This document shows positions 38,401-50,767 of a stretch of DNA of 64,000 nucleotides, piece by piece. Below the pieces are notes generated by a model. The model ran no database searches and was not told the DNA's origin. It saw only the letters and a list, made by a program, of their open reading frames with translations. The DNA comes from Gaeumannomyces sp. JS-464 (lineage: Eukaryota > Ascomycota > Sordariomycetes > Magnaporthales > Magnaporthaceae). Location of the stretch: assembly GCA_002197995.1 (NCBI GenBank), contig NGZR01000007.1, forward strand, positions 826,399 through 890,398, in the 5' to 3' direction. The stretch's first letter is position 1; each line of letters begins with the position of its first letter. Both the position numbers and the translations under genes were made by a program.

Positions 38401-39308
38401 CCGCGCCTCGCTCCTTTTGGAAACCGCCCCGGGCCTGGAGTGGGCTCGCGCACGACTGCCTCTTGCGTCTGGCGCAGAGCCCAAGGGGGCAGCATAGCTG
38501 GTGCTGGCTATTGGAGGGGGGTTGCACTCGACTTCAGCCTCCGGCCAGGGGACCCCCCCCTCCTTCTCGCCCTCCCTACCCGACCACATGGCTTCCCATG
38601 CGGACGATGTGCGAGAAGGCAATTGTCGCGCACCGACCATGACATGATTGCCGGGGCGAGGGAGTGAGCCTCTGCTGGAGTTGATACCCACAGCACCCAA
38701 GGGCAGGGCACTTTTGCCAAGTCGCATCTGGGGAGTCCGTCTTAGTCTTACTCCCGAGAGAGGGAGGGTAGGGGACGGTTATCACACAGCGGGGGAGGGG
38801 CCGCACCCTCGACCGCACCCATCCTGGAGATACAAAGAGGCACGACCGGCTCCGGGTCCATCAAGTCGGATGGTCTCACCGGTCCCTCCTTATTCTCCCC
38901 CGGCCTTCTCATCACCACCTCCGCCTTCCCCTAGCCCTGCAAGACCCGGGTTATACTGTCTCACCCATAGCACCCGATAGTTCTCGCGGATACCGTATCC
39001 ACCGGGAACTTGTACGCGCAGTCGTGGCCTGGCTTGCGCTCCTCGGAGCAGACTGAGCTCCTGAGATAGAACTTGGTGTGTTGCACTGCGTGCTTCAGCG
39101 AGCAACACGGCGTCCCGTCGACGCCCTCGCTGGCACTCGCACGAAAGAAACAAGCCCCAACCCCGAGAAGGGGGCTCTGCCTGCCCGACATGGCTCCTCT
39201 CGTCCATCACCTAAATATGACGCCCGCGGTCGCGGCAGCAGCAAGGTAGACAGCGATGGGAACGACATCGGCTTCACATACTCCCGCTTAGAACCAGACG
39301 GCAGCAAG
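35426..39308. other. 3.9 kb spacer without a recognised gene
   Basis: Open frames up to 299 codons (36458-37357 plus; 36490-37338 minus) lie on both strands but have no conserved motifs and contain A-run artefacts. Holds the (GGTA)n microsatellite at 37749-37814. The frame of the next gene remains open from 39078 without an ATG, so an upstream exon could exist near 38.9-39.1 kb. Confidence 0.5.
37749..37814. repeat. (GGTA)n microsatellite
   Basis: About 16 perfect tetranucleotide units, preceded by a CCTAGG motif. A likely length-polymorphic locus. Confidence 0.95.
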
Positions 39309-42300
39309 ATGCTCGTCACAATCGGTGGCCTCCCGCCGACCCCGGGCACAGATTTTGCCATGTCACCACCCCAAACACCCCTGCCATCTCCATCATCAGA
39401 GTCCAGAGCTCGGCAGGCCTCTGTCGAGGACGACGATGAGCTCTCGAAGCCTCCGCGCCCCGAAGTCCTGTTCCAGGAGCCAGACCCGCTCACCCCTATC
39501 GCGACCTCTCCAAAGCCCCGTGTCGGATCTCACCCCATCAGGCCGGCCGGAATCCACGACTCGGAGCCGGGCGGCCCCAGGTCGCGGGCGCACGCCAAGG
39601 TTCACAGCTACGCCGACGGTGCGGCACGACACGCTTCAGGCGCCTTCCCACGCATATCACGGCCCGTCGAGCTGCTGCGCTCGAGCTACGACGTCGTGGT
39701 GATCGGCTCCGGGTACGGCGGCGGCATCGCTGCCTCACGCATGGCCAGGGCTGGCGAGTCTGTGTGCCTGCTCGAGAGGGGCCGAGAGCGCTGGCCCGGT
39801 GAGTATCCGACGGGCGCCCGTGACGCCCTGAGCCAGCTGCACTTCAGTGGCGAGTTTGCGCCTCACCACCTTCCTGGCAAGACGGCCGACGGCGGCGACC
39901 CTACTGGCATGTACCATCTCATCTTTGGTCGAGGCCAGAACACCATCGTGGGCAACGGCCTCGGCGGCACGAGCCTGATCAACGCAAACGTCTTCCTGCC
40001 TGCCGACCAAGACACCATGTCGTTGAACGCATGGCCACCCGAGCTGCAGGCCAAGGGCGCCCTAGACAAGTACTACAAGCGCGTTGAAGACGTGCTGGAG
40101 CCAGAGGAGTACCCGGCAGACTGGCCAGTGCTTCCCAAGGCCAAGTTGCTAGAGAAACAGGCAGAGATACTGCGGAAAGAGGAGCCAGGCCTCAAAAACT
40201 CGAGGTTCTACCGCGTGCGGCAGACCACACGCTTCCGCAACGGGCCCAACAGCTGCGGCGTCGAGATGTCGCCCTCTGCCCTGAGCGGACAGGACGCCAC
40301 CGGCCTCAACGACGGCTCCAAAGACGACGACTCTCGTCACCTACCTGGCCGACGCCTGGAACTGGGGTGCCGAGATGTTCTGCGAGTGCGAGGTGCGCCA
40401 TATCGAGAAGGTGAACGACGCGCGCGGCGGTTATATTATCTATTTCGCCTGGCATGCCGCAACCGCGGCCACTTCAAGAGCAACCTCCATGGCGACCTCA
40501 TGTGGGTGCACGCCAAGCGTGCCGTCTTCCTGGGAGCCGGCGCCATCGGCACCACCGAAATCCTGCTCCGCAGCCGCGCCATGGGTCTGTCGATGAGCGA
40601 TGAGGTCGGTCAGAACATGAGTGGCAACGGCGACATCCTGGCCTTCGGCTACAATACGGACGAAGAGGTCAATTCCGTCGGCCGCAAACACCCCGACCCT
40701 TACAACCCGGTCGGGCCCTGCATCACCTCTGTCATTGACAACCGCGATGGTCATGAAAACCCGCTCGACGGCTACGTGATCGAGGAGGGAACCGTGCCCG
40801 CGCGCTTGCCCACATGTTCCAGGCCATGCTGGACTTCATGCCGGGCCGGCAATGCCCCGACGACGATACGGTCGTCGACCGGACGCAGGCCGCCCTGGCC
40901 CGTTGGGGCAGTCGGCTCCTCGGCCCTTACTTCCGCAAGGGCGCCGTCGGGCGGACGCAGGTGTACCTCATCATGTCGCACGACAGCAACCAGGCGGTCC
41001 TGTCACTTAAAGACGACCGCCCCGTGCTTGAGTTCCTCGGGGTTGGTCGTAGCCACCACGTCCAGGAGCTTAACAGCATCCTGGCCAAGGCCACCAAGGC
41101 TGTCGGGGGCACACTTGTGCAGAACCCCTTTTTCGCTCTGATGGGTCAGCAACAGGTGACAGTCCATCCTATCGGGTAAGTCCACACCGACACTATGCTG
41201 TGCCACGTTCCCCAGACAAATATCCAGCCTACTCTTCCTTTTTTTTTTCCTCCTTCCCTCTTTTTTCTGCTGTGCACTCACTCCTCTCCCATTTATTTTT
41301 GGAACCTTCTCTGTTCCTTTTCCCATGATCCATGTCGTGCAACCTACTGACGTATCCCACCCGGCGACCCCTGCAGTGGTGCAAGTATGGCCCGAGATAA
41401 CACGGGCGCCACCGGTGTGACGAACCACAAGGGCGAGGTCTTCAGTGGGAACGGCTCTGATACACACAAGGGCTTGATAGTGACGGACGGGGCCCTGGTC
41501 CCGATTGCGCTAGGGGTTAACCCCTTTGCAACCATCGCGGCGCTCGCTGAGCGATGCATCGACGAGTACGCCAAGGACAACAGCCTCGTTATTAGCACCG
41601 AGAAGAACGGGATTTTGGACCTTTTTGGCCAGCCCAAGCATCAACCGAGGGCGGTCCCCCACGGCCTTCCAGAGCTCCTCCAGTTTGAGCAGAAGCGGAA
41701 AGGCCAGCAGGTCCCCCGCGCCCTTACCCTCGATGAGCGTAAGGAGGTGGAGAAGGCGGCGAACGCCATTAACAAGGCGCAGGCCATGCGGGCCGGCGGG
41801 TTTGGCTTCACCGAGGTCATGTGCGGATATGTGCATGGCGATCCCAAGATGAAGGAGGACCGGCGAGAAACGTATGAGCTTGCGTTCCGCACGGCCAAGT
41901 CTCGGTGCGAGAATGCCCGCTTCTTCCTCAGCGTGCAGGCCTTCAACACCAAGGACATGTTGTATGCCCCAGACGGACGCGGCCTGCTCACAGGCACCTT
42001 TGTCTGCCCCGCCGTCCCCGGCTCGCCCTTTATGGTGCAGCGCGGCAGCTTTGGGCTCTTCACCATGGACCGCAAGGCGCCCGGAACGCGCAACTTGACA
42101 TACGACTTCGACATGGTGGGCGTCGACGGCAACACGCTGCACTTCCACGGCTACAAGGTGGTCGACTCGTCGGTTGCGCTGTCACCCAAGAAGTTCTGGC
42201 GGGCGACCACGACACTGTACGTGACCATCACCAAAAGGACCACCCATCACATATCGACCAGGCCGAGCACGAGGCGTGGCGCCACTGCACCGTCGTGGGC

Positions 42301-43941
42301 AAGGGAATCATGCACATCCAGCCCCAGGACTTCCGCGCCGAGGTCAAGACCATGAAGCCGACCGGCCTGTCTGTGTTCCGCCGGGCCAAGAGCGCAGCCT
42401 GCTTCATGACCTACTTTGCCCGCAAGTCGCTCTCGCTGTTCCTGGCTCCCCTCACCCCGCTGCAGTACCCGAGCCAGAGCTACAGTGGGTACATCAACGA
42501 CACGCCACCTACCGAGAGTTTCGCCATCCAGGCCGAGGACGGCGTCTTCACGCGCATGCACATGTGGGAAGCCACCAGTACTCCCAAGGACAGTTACGGT
42601 CGGCCCACGCCTCCCCGGAACCTATTCATGGTGCCAGGTGCCGCTGTGGACCACCAAATCTTTGCCCTCCCTACAATTCCCTTCAACACGGTGAACTACT
42701 TCACGCGTGCCGGCTACCGCGTCTTTGTCTCGGTCCACAGGATCGGCCAGATCATGGCGGCGCACAACAACTGGACCACCTTTGACGCCCGCCTTGACCT
42801 GAAGGCCTGTCTCGAGTACATCCGCGAGAACTACTCCGAGACCAAGGCCCCGGAGCCGCCGTCCAAGATCTATACCATTGCGCACTGCATGGGCTCTGTC
42901 GCATTCTCGTCTGGTCTGCTGGATGGCACCATACCCGGCAGCTGGATCTCGGGAGTGACGTGCAGCCAGGTGTTCATGAACCCGATCTGGGGCCCGGCCA
43001 ACATGGCAAAGGTGATGGCGGGCCCGATCCCGCTGGATAAGCTGTACGATATGGCGGCGGGTTCTTGGTTCAGCTGCAGCACGTCGACGGACGATACGCG
43101 CGTCCAGCGCATGTTGAACCAGGCCCTGCGCCTGTACCCGGACAGGCGGCGCGAGCTCTGCAACAACGCGAGCTGTCACCGCTGCACGCTCGTCTTTGGC
43201 CGGTGCTGGAACCACGGAAACCTCAACGAGGCGACGCACCGGCAGATCGACCGCTTCTTCGGCGGTGTCAACATGCGCTTGCTCAACCTGCTCATGAAGA
43301 TGGGTTCCGAGGGGCATGCCATGAGAAATGACTATACACAACTCACGACCGAGGAGAACATCAATCGCCTGCGCGGCATCTCGTTCTTTCTCTTCGTGGG
43401 CAAAGAAAACGCCGTGCTGAGCACCGAGTCGACCTTGCGAACGCTCGAGTCGCTTCAGGGTCAGTTTGGCGCCGACTCCCTCAGGTCATCACCAGCTCTT
43501 TCCACCACGTCATCATCAACCCCGACTGGTGCTGGAAACACGCTGCTCGGCTCCGACTTGAAATGCAAAGGCGGGCTCTCCAGGTCATCTTCCGCTGGCT
43601 CGCTCTCTTCTTCAACTTCGTCCTCGGCCGACACGGCCACCCCAGCCACCCCCGTCGACGGCCAGCTCAAGCCTCTGTTCACGGTCGGTCTGGGGATCAA
43701 CGGCAAGCAAAAGGCCTGCGGCGAGATGCCCGCGCCGCCACCCTGCAAGGTTCGCTACCAGAGGAAGGAGATACCTGGATACGGCCACCTCGACGGGTTT
43801 ATGGGCAAGAACGCCTGGAAGGACGTCTACCCCCTGATCAGGAAGGAGGTCGACCGCGTCGTGCGCGGGGAGTCGTACAAGTTTGTCGAGCCCGAGGACC
43901 GCTTCAAGCAGATGGTCGACAACGGGGACTTGCTGCACTAA
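39309..43941 (+). CDS. GMC-type FAD oxidoreductase fused to an alpha/beta hydrolase
   Basis: Exons 39309-41175 and 41377-43941 (intron 41176-41376); about 1477 aa. Order: disordered head; dinucleotide-binding YDVVVIGSGYGGGIAASRMA; FAD loop FGRGQNTIVGNGLGGTSLIN; GMC C-terminal SDTHKGLIVTDGALVPIALG; then an alpha/beta hydrolase with nucleophile elbow IAHCMGS, Cys instead of Ser (42886-42888). A Ser/Thr-rich insert follows, and a candidate catalytic His in GYGHLDGF. Cholesterol-oxidase-like GMC enzymes oxidise alcohol or sterol hydroxyls; the substrate here is unknown. Four frame breaks: AAA 40320-40322, 40453-40457, 40797-40806 and AAAA 42233-42236; the first two compensate. The start is uncertain: 39309 is the first in-frame ATG, and the frame is open back to 39078. 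Confidence 0.85.
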
Positions 43942-45459
43942 CTCTTCCGGTTTCGCCTCGTTATTCGTGGTTTCTCTTCTTCTTCTTCTTTTTTTGCATA
44001 CCTCCGACGCTGTGTTTCTGAAGCCTGGCATTTCCTTGCTATATTACCGGCCTGGACGCTGTGTAAGCTGTTTTTCTACTTGCTTCAGATCTACTCCCCT
44101 CTTCGTGGAGCTCACCTATATCACCGCTCTGTATTTTCATGTCGTGTAGTTTTTCTTCTGGCAGATAGCAAGGGACTGGGATGGTTGGCTGGACAAGTGT
44201 ATGGATAAGAGATGGATCAAAAGGATTGGGCTGCTTTCAGGGGTCAACTTCGGATTTAGGAGCGACCATGGCTGAGTCGATTGTTTATTGATACCATTTG
44301 ATTTTCTCATAGCGATGCGCCAGGCGCGCCGAATGTTAGCAGGGTATTATTTTACTCTTTGTATTCATGCCCATTGAATGCCTAGTGCCTCCTGTTCTTT
44401 CCGGAAGCGTATTAAATGAGGCAAGTGACATGGTCTCCAGTGTGCTGGAAAGGGGCAGGCTTCAAGGCAGCCCGTCATCCATGACGTGCATTCAGCTTAT
44501 AAGGCTAGACCGTCAGTCCGACCCTCAGCGAAGTAGCTTGAACAAACACACTTTATCTTCGGATGAACTTCCTGCCTGGGCAACCGTTGTAGGATCCTGT
44601 TGCGGGTGACCGCCAACAAACTTCGCTTTTGCCGTTTTTCTTTCTGGGGGGTTTTTTTTTCCCCTTCTCTCCCTCCCTCTCCCAGGGGGCGAGAGAAGTC
44701 GTCGACTTCGTTGCTTTGGCGGCTTTGGCGTGGTGGCGTAGTGGTTAGGCTGTGAGCGTTTGCGGCTGACGGCGCCAAGGTCCGCAGGCATTGACCAACA
44801 GCGAACTTGAGCTTGACGGTTCGAGTCCTGGCTGTATGAATGATGGATTTTATTTGATTTCTTGATTTTGAACGGCAAACATCGTAGCGCCGCCAGCTGT
44901 TGAAAAGAATCGATTGGATTGTAACATACGAATAAACTTTGGATGTTACAGTGGGAAGACAAAAGTATCGCTTCGATTTTTTTTGGCCCCGCAACCCCGC
45001 CACGCGTTCTCATCAATCCTACCAGCACAACTACGAATGTGTGGTATATAAAATATTGGAAAAAATACACACGCAATCCACTGCTTCTGTTTATCTATTT
45101 ACCGAGGTTTTGTATTAATTGAAGCGAATTTGATTGTGCGGTGATACGTTGAAATGGTGGCTGATTTCGAGCGTGAAGTAGAAATTTGAAAACAAGCGGT
45201 ACTTTTGTCCGTCGGTTGTACTTACAAGAGCACGCCACACCACAGTGAACGAGCCATCCCAGCACAGTGGTAGTCCAGTGGTCTTCCAGGTCGACGCGCC
45301 CCACTGACTCAGCAGCGAGAACTTAAAGCTGATAAGATAGTAGACCAGAATTCCATCATTCGTCGACACAGGTCCTCTCGCGACTTCGCGTTGGTCCAAA
45401 CACCAATCTGTCGGGGATCGCACGTCGCCGGCAGGCCTCCGCCATCAAATTCCAAAGCA
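43942..45459. other. Spacer GMC-hydrolase/MFAP1 with Pol III-like element
   Basis: 1.5 kb without coding evidence. Contains the tRNA-like unit at 44727-44851 and AT-rich sequence around 44.85-45.2 kb. Confidence 0.5.
44727..44851 (+). ncRNA. tRNA-like Pol III unit (degenerate tRNA or SINE head)
   Basis: TGGCGTAGTGG (44734-44744) fits the Pol III A box, GGTTCGAGTCC (44818-44828) fits the B box exactly, and TTTT at 44848-44851 could terminate. Fitted as a tRNA, the acceptor, D and T stems fail to pair (two T-stem pairs, one Watson-Crick acceptor pair), and box spacing is 84 nt. A decayed tRNA, a tRNA-derived SINE or an unrelated Pol III RNA are all possible. Chance co-occurrence cannot be excluded. 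Confidence 0.4.
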
Positions 45460-47045
45460 ATGCCGCCCAAGTTCACCGCAAACCCGCTCAAGCCGTCGCG
45501 GTATCGCGCCGGCAAGCCGACCCAGCCCGAATCCGAATCCGACTCCGACTCCGACTCCGACTCCGACGGCGACAGCGAGGATGGCGAGCAGCAGCAGCAG
45601 AAGCAGAAGAAGCCCGCGGCGCCGGCGAGCAGGCCGAGCGGGCGGGAAAAGTAATCTCCAGCGGCAGCGGCAGCGGCAGCGGGCTCGCCTCTGTCGACCT
45701 GGCCAAGCGGCGCGCCGCGGCGGACAAGGCCGAGGCGGCGCGCGCGTCGGCGGCGGCTGACGCCGAGCGCAGGGCCGCGGAGGAGGGGTTCGTGACCGAG
45801 AGCGAGGGCGAGGGCAGCGGGTCCGGGTCCGAGGAGGGCAGCAGCAGCGGCGGGGAGGAGTCCGAGTCGGAGTCCGAGGAGGAGGCGCCGCGGCGCCGGC
45901 TCATGTTCCGCCCCAAGTTCGTGCCCAAGGCCAAGCGGGCGGCGAGCGAGGAGGACGGCGCCGGCAGCAATCCCGCAGCGGCAACGGCGGAAGCGGCGGG
46001 GGGCGACGACGAGAAGAAGAAGCAGGCGGCCCTCGACGCGGCCATCGAGGAGCAGATCCGCAAAGAGGCAGCGGCCAAGGCGGCCGGGCGCAAGCACTGG
46101 GAGGACGACTCGGACGAGGAAGCGCGCGGCCCCGGCGGCGGCGGCGGCGGCGGCGAGAGGGGAGAGAACTTTGTCGACGACACGGACGGCGTCGACCCGC
46201 CAGCGGAGCGGGCGGCGTGGAAGCTGCGCGAGCTCCGGCGGCTGAAGCGGGAGCGCGAGGCCATCGAGGCGCGCGAGCGCGAGCGCGACGAGAAGGAGCG
46301 GCGCGCGCGCCTGACCGAGGACGAGCGGCGGGCCGAGGACGAGGCGCACGTGGCGCGGCAGCGGGACGAGGCCGAGGCGCGGCAAGATGGCCTACATGCA
46401 AAAGTACTTCCACAAGGGCGCCTTCTACGCCGACGAGCAGTCGAGGGAGGGGCTCGACCGCAGGGACCTAGCGGGCGCCCGCTTCGCCGACGAGGTGCGC
46501 AACCGCGAGCTGCTGCCGCAGGCGCTGCAGATGCGCGACATGACCAAGCTCGGCCGCAAGGGCGCGAGCAAGTACAGGGACCTCCGGTCCGAGGACACGG
46601 GCCGCTGGGGCGACATGCCCGACAAGGACCGGTTCGGCAGGGGCCGCGCGCCGGGAGACCGGTTCGTCGCCGACGAGAGGTTCAGGTCCGACTACGACGG
46701 CGCGTACGGGCCCGAGGGTGCAAAGGGCGCCAACGCCATCCCGCTGGGCGACCGCCGCGGCGGCGACGACGACCGCGCGCCAGACTCTGGGAGAGATCGG
46801 GAACGGGAGCGCAGGGACGATGGGAACGGGCCGAGGGACTCGTACCGCTCCCGCCGCGACTACGATGACGACCGCAGGGGTGGGGGTGGTGGCAGGAGGC
46901 ACAGGTCACGATCGCGGTCACGGTCGAGATCCCCCGGCGAGACCGCCGCGACTACAGCAGGGAGCGCAGGAAGAGGTCAACCTCGCGAGGCGGGGACAGG
47001 GGCCGCGACTACGGCGAGAAGCGTCGGCGGGTCGACGCGAGGTAG
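45460..47045 (+). CDS. MFAP1-type spliceosomal protein (Spp381 family)
   Basis: Single exon, about 528 aa after repair. Start MPPKFTANPLKPSRYRAGKP. Acidic Ser/Asp/Glu-rich stretches, EAPRRRLMFRPKFVPKAKR, a long charged helix, then the family core MAYMQKYFHKGAFYADEQSR and LLPQALQMRDMTKLGRKGAS. MFAP1 proteins join the B complex of the spliceosome with Prp38 (family knowledge). Three frame breaks: AAAA 45647-45650, near 46378-46383, and C5 46931-46935. After the last repair the protein ends in an RS/RD-rich tail (RSPRRDRRDYSRERRKRS) with a stop at 47043-47045, a typical splicing-factor tail that the raw frame hides. Convergent with pol12, 221 bp apart. Confidence 0.88.
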
Positions 47046-47266
47046 ACCAGCCGCTGCTGCTGTTGGTTTTTGTCATTCTAAGCAAGAAATAATAAACGAC
47101 AAACTCCGCCCATCTATCCTTGGAGACAGTGGGGGACTGTACAAACGCCGAACTCCATGCAGTCTTTTAAAAATGGTCTTGCGTTTCAATAACATGTATA
47201 AACTCAGCCATCGCAAGACTCGAATAAAAACTTGTTCTGGGTTTTTGCACATGATGCTTTCTTATA

Positions 47267-49435
47267 TTAGATCCTGATGATTTCTACCCTCGCTCTCTTG
47301 AAGATCTCGTGCCCGACCATGCCCTCTTTCGCTTCTATATCAAATGCCGAATGCGGATACAACGTCATCCGTGCGTACGTGCCCGGGCCGCGCCTTTGGA
47401 AAGGTAGCCCGGGTTTATAACAAGCACACTTTCTACAACCTGCAAGGACGCACGGCATTTTAGCGAGAGCAAAGCCAGGGGCGAGGTCGGGTGGTTTGGT
47501 CAGGAGAATAAAAGAAAAAAAAAGCGTATACGAACCCTGGCAAAGGAGGCAATGCGCGGGAAGGACGAGCACGTCGGGCCGCACGCTAACCATATCGCCC
47601 AGCTTCAGGTAGCTCACGTCCAGGGCGGCGCCCGTGGCGAGGCCCTCGGCGGTCCCCGTCCTGGGCAGCCTCTTCCTATCGAGCGGGGGAAGAGCGGGAA
47701 GTAGTGGCGCTGCTCGATAACGTGCCTGGACAGGCGGGAGAATTTGTCCTGCTGGCCGGCCACGCCGTCGGGCAGGCGCCCGCCCGTCAAAGCCGCGTTG
47801 CCGAGCTCGTACAGGACGTCCTGGGACGAAATGCCAACGAGGGCCTCATTCATGGACAGCGTCATGGGGTTGCCGACGACGCGCGCGTTCTTGGGCAGGC
47901 CGAGGTCCTTGCGCGAAAAGCCCTCCTGCGGCCACGAAACGTGCTTATCGACGGCGTCGCGGACCGAGGGCACCAGGACGATGGTAACGTGCGGGTTCGC
48001 CGCCACGAGCCGGGCCAACGCGGGCGAGATCATGTACTTGAACACGGTCGACAGCGTGGCCGAGTCCGGGTCCATAGGGACATCGTCGGGAAGGTCAAAG
48101 TCGCCCGATGCGATCAGGGGGTGGTCGATGTCGATAAAGGGCCCGTTAAGCACGACAGCGTCAGCGTACGTGTCGGCGGCGCGGTCGCAAAGCGCGTGCA
48201 GCGGCTCAAAGTCGAGGTTATCGTCGGCCGTGTAAGGGCCCGAGGCGAACAAAACGTTAAGCGGCATCGGGTCGCCGTCGTCCGAGTCCATGGCGTCGGG
48301 CCCGGCGGCGCGCAGCCTCCGGCGGTGCTCCGCGAGGGCGTCCCGGGTCGAGGCGGCGTTGGGCATAAGCGGGATCTCGAGCACCTGGGTCACGGCGAAC
48401 TCCTTGCCCGACGGGTTGGTGCCGCGCACGGCGACGATCTGGCCGGGGAACATCTGGTAGCCCGGCAGTCTCTGGAGGTTCAGGGGCACGCGCAGGCCGC
48501 CGCCCCTGCGCGACGTCTCGAGCACGAGCGAGGCGGCGTTAAGCTTGCCCTCGGTCACGTCCGAGGCGACGCGGCCGACGCAGATGACCTCGGTGGGGCT
48601 CTGGTTCGCTGCGCTGCCAAACGCCGACTCGTCCAGCTTGTGGTGCTCCATAACGAGCTGGGCAAAATCCTCTATCCGGTCGTCGAGGATCTCCGAGGCC
48701 TCGGACAGCTTCATAGCCATGGGCCGATACGCGAGCTTTTTGGTGTCGGACGCGGCCGTGAGCTTGATTCGGGGCTCTGCAAAGGGCGCAATGGGCGGTT
48801 CGGGAGCCGGCAGGCTTTCGTTGAGGACCTCGATGACCTCTCCGGGGTTCTGTCGGTCGTGGAAGGAGGGCCTGCGCCAGTCGGTCAGCAGGCGACTTTC
48901 AGTTTGCTCGGGGACTGGCTGGCAGTGCTCACGTTAATGCGCCCAGGGCGTCCAGCCGGCCCTCCAGCGTCGAGGGTGAGCCGTTGTCTGGTGAGCTGGG
49001 CGGGCGTGCGGCCTTGAGGCGGGAGATGGAGGGCGTCTCGAGCTGCCTGCTCCTCGCGGCGGACTTGGCCAGCCTGCCAGAGCCGGGGGTGCTAGGGACG
49101 AGGCCGTCCAGCATGCCGAAGACGTCGGCGGACTTGGCGGTGGTGCGCGGGGTTGCGCCGATGCGCTTCTCGGACTTGACGTGGGCCTGGGCGCGGCTGG
49201 AGCGCTCGAGGGCGTCCTGCAGGTCCTGTTTAAAGGCGCGCAGGCTGTCATAGGCCGGGCGCATCTCGTCCATATCCATCTTTATGCAGTACGATTCCCA
49301 CTTGAAGAACAGGTCCTGGGCCGACAGCTGGTGCAGGCGCATGATGGACTGCAGCTCACCGAGCACGTCGGCGCCGAGCTCCTTGCCGCCCGAGGCGAAC
49401 TGCTCGTTGAGCTCGGCCGTTGTAGGGTCAGCCAT
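47267..49435 (-). CDS. pol12: DNA polymerase alpha-primase subunit B (Pol12)
   Basis: Exon 1 49435-48933; intron 48932-48872 (61 nt, donor GTGAGC, branch GCTGAC); exon 2 48871-47536; intron 47535-47440 (96 nt); exon 3 47439-47267; about 671 aa. N-terminal helical domain (LFFKWESYCIKMDMDEMRPA), Ser/Pro linker, OB fold, and an inactive phosphoesterase domain (NVLFASGPYTADDNLDFEPL; VVLNGPFIDIDHPLI; SMNEALVGISSQDVLYELG). C-terminus RRGPGTYARMTLYP then FKRARVEIIRI. Pol12 tethers the polymerase-primase for Okazaki fragment initiation. Three frame breaks in the last third: G5 47685-47689; two bases near 47555-47560; TTT 47395-47397. With these repaired, exon phases close exactly. The second intron has an unusual GTTCGT donor. 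Confidence 0.92.
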
Positions 49436-50767
49436 TGTGTATCCGCTTAGTATCTGACGAGTAGCTATGCTACGCTGGCCGTGTGCCTCTCGCCTGGGAC
49501 CAGCGTCGTGGTGCCGCTTCCGGGGACGTCGTCTTGAGGTTTCGCCGCCCCGCAATGTCTGGACATGAGGATCGCGATTCGACGCGTCGCGTTCAATTGA
49601 TTTTCCAGTTGGTTTCCTTGCGGCATCCCTGGACCCACCCACAGGGAGCCAGGTTTGGGCCAAATCAATTGTTTGAGCAACCCGAACCCTCCATGTCCTC
49701 CAGCGAGCCTAGTTAGCCTTCCACCGGAATCCTAGATCCATGACCAAGCCTCGCACGGCTAGATTAAAAGCTTGAGCCGCCAATTAATCCCGATCGCCAT
49801 TCCCATTGTGAAGCACTACCAGCATCCGACAATCAGCAGACGGGGTCGGCATGACGTTATGCGTCCATCGAGGCGCCCAACACTCACTCCAGCAGTGCTG
49901 ACGAATCGACTACCCCTGCAGCTGCCATCCGTCATCGGATACAACAGCGGGCGTTCCGACGAGGACCCAGAGAGCCAGACTCTCGACGATGGAGCAAAAT
50001 CACGTCGAGCGCCGAACACCCGGAACGCACATGACTCCTTAGTACATAACCGCGACGGGTCCCTTGATGGGGACTTTGGTGGGCTCGGCTCGATGGGTCA
50101 GGTTCCCCGGCCTGGGCTCGACTGATCTGAAGTAAAACTTGCGTCCGTCACCGGCCACCACGGCGGAAATAACCCCCTCTGCTACTAAACCCGTCCGTCT
50201 GCTATCGCGTCAAGCGGCTATTACATGGGAAAGGCGCGGGTGACGGTCCCAATGCCCGCTGCACAGCATGCCGAATAGCGTCCGACATTTGTAACCAGAC
50301 CTCGGTCCTCTGTCGCCCCCGCTCCTGGAGGCCCACCACCCTGGGTCTCGTCGGTCATGATGGAGCAAGCCTGGCCCAGTTCTGGAGCCGAGTCGGAGCC
50401 GAGCATGGCCCCATTCATCCATCCGTCACCCTCTGCCCCCTGCTGCGGGTTGTGGCTCGGGGAGCGCGTCTACCTATGTTTTCTTCCATGAGGCAAGGAA
50501 AAGCAGTCCCCAACAATGCCTAGGTAGCTGTGTAATCTTAAACGGCTGTTGGTTTTCACACCCCACACACTCTTACCTCTGACCCTGCCCGCCGTGAGCG
50601 TGCCATCACCACATCATCACTTTGAGCAGCGGCCTATTTATACCATCTCCACGGCCTGCCAAGCCTCGACCCCAGGCCAAGACGGCCTCTAGTGACCCAA
50701 CGCGCCTTGTCCACACATATTTCTCCGGACGCCCTAGAGGCTGCGCAGCGCCGTCCCTAGTCCCACA
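49436..50767. other. Divergent spacer pol12/MFS transporter
   Basis: 1.3 kb with no supported gene. Contains the TATA-like element at 50635-50642. Confidence 0.55.
50635..50642 (+). promoter_or_regulatory. TATA-like element of the MFS gene
   Basis: TATTTATA, 126 bp upstream of the ATG at 50768, in a GC-rich context. Confidence 0.3.

Noticed and set aside
45309..46385. 358-codon minus-strand frame rich in Leu/Ala/Arg
   Set aside because: Antisense shadow of the acidic Ser-rich MFAP1 coding sequence.
48872..48932. Apparent frameshift in pol12 after LGALT
   Set aside because: A 61-nt intron with donor GTGAGC, branch GCTGAC and acceptor CAG explains it and restores phase exactly, so no base error is needed.
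47704..49017. 437-codon plus-strand frame
   Set aside because: It is the antisense shadow of pol12, whose protein is clearly conserved on the minus strand.
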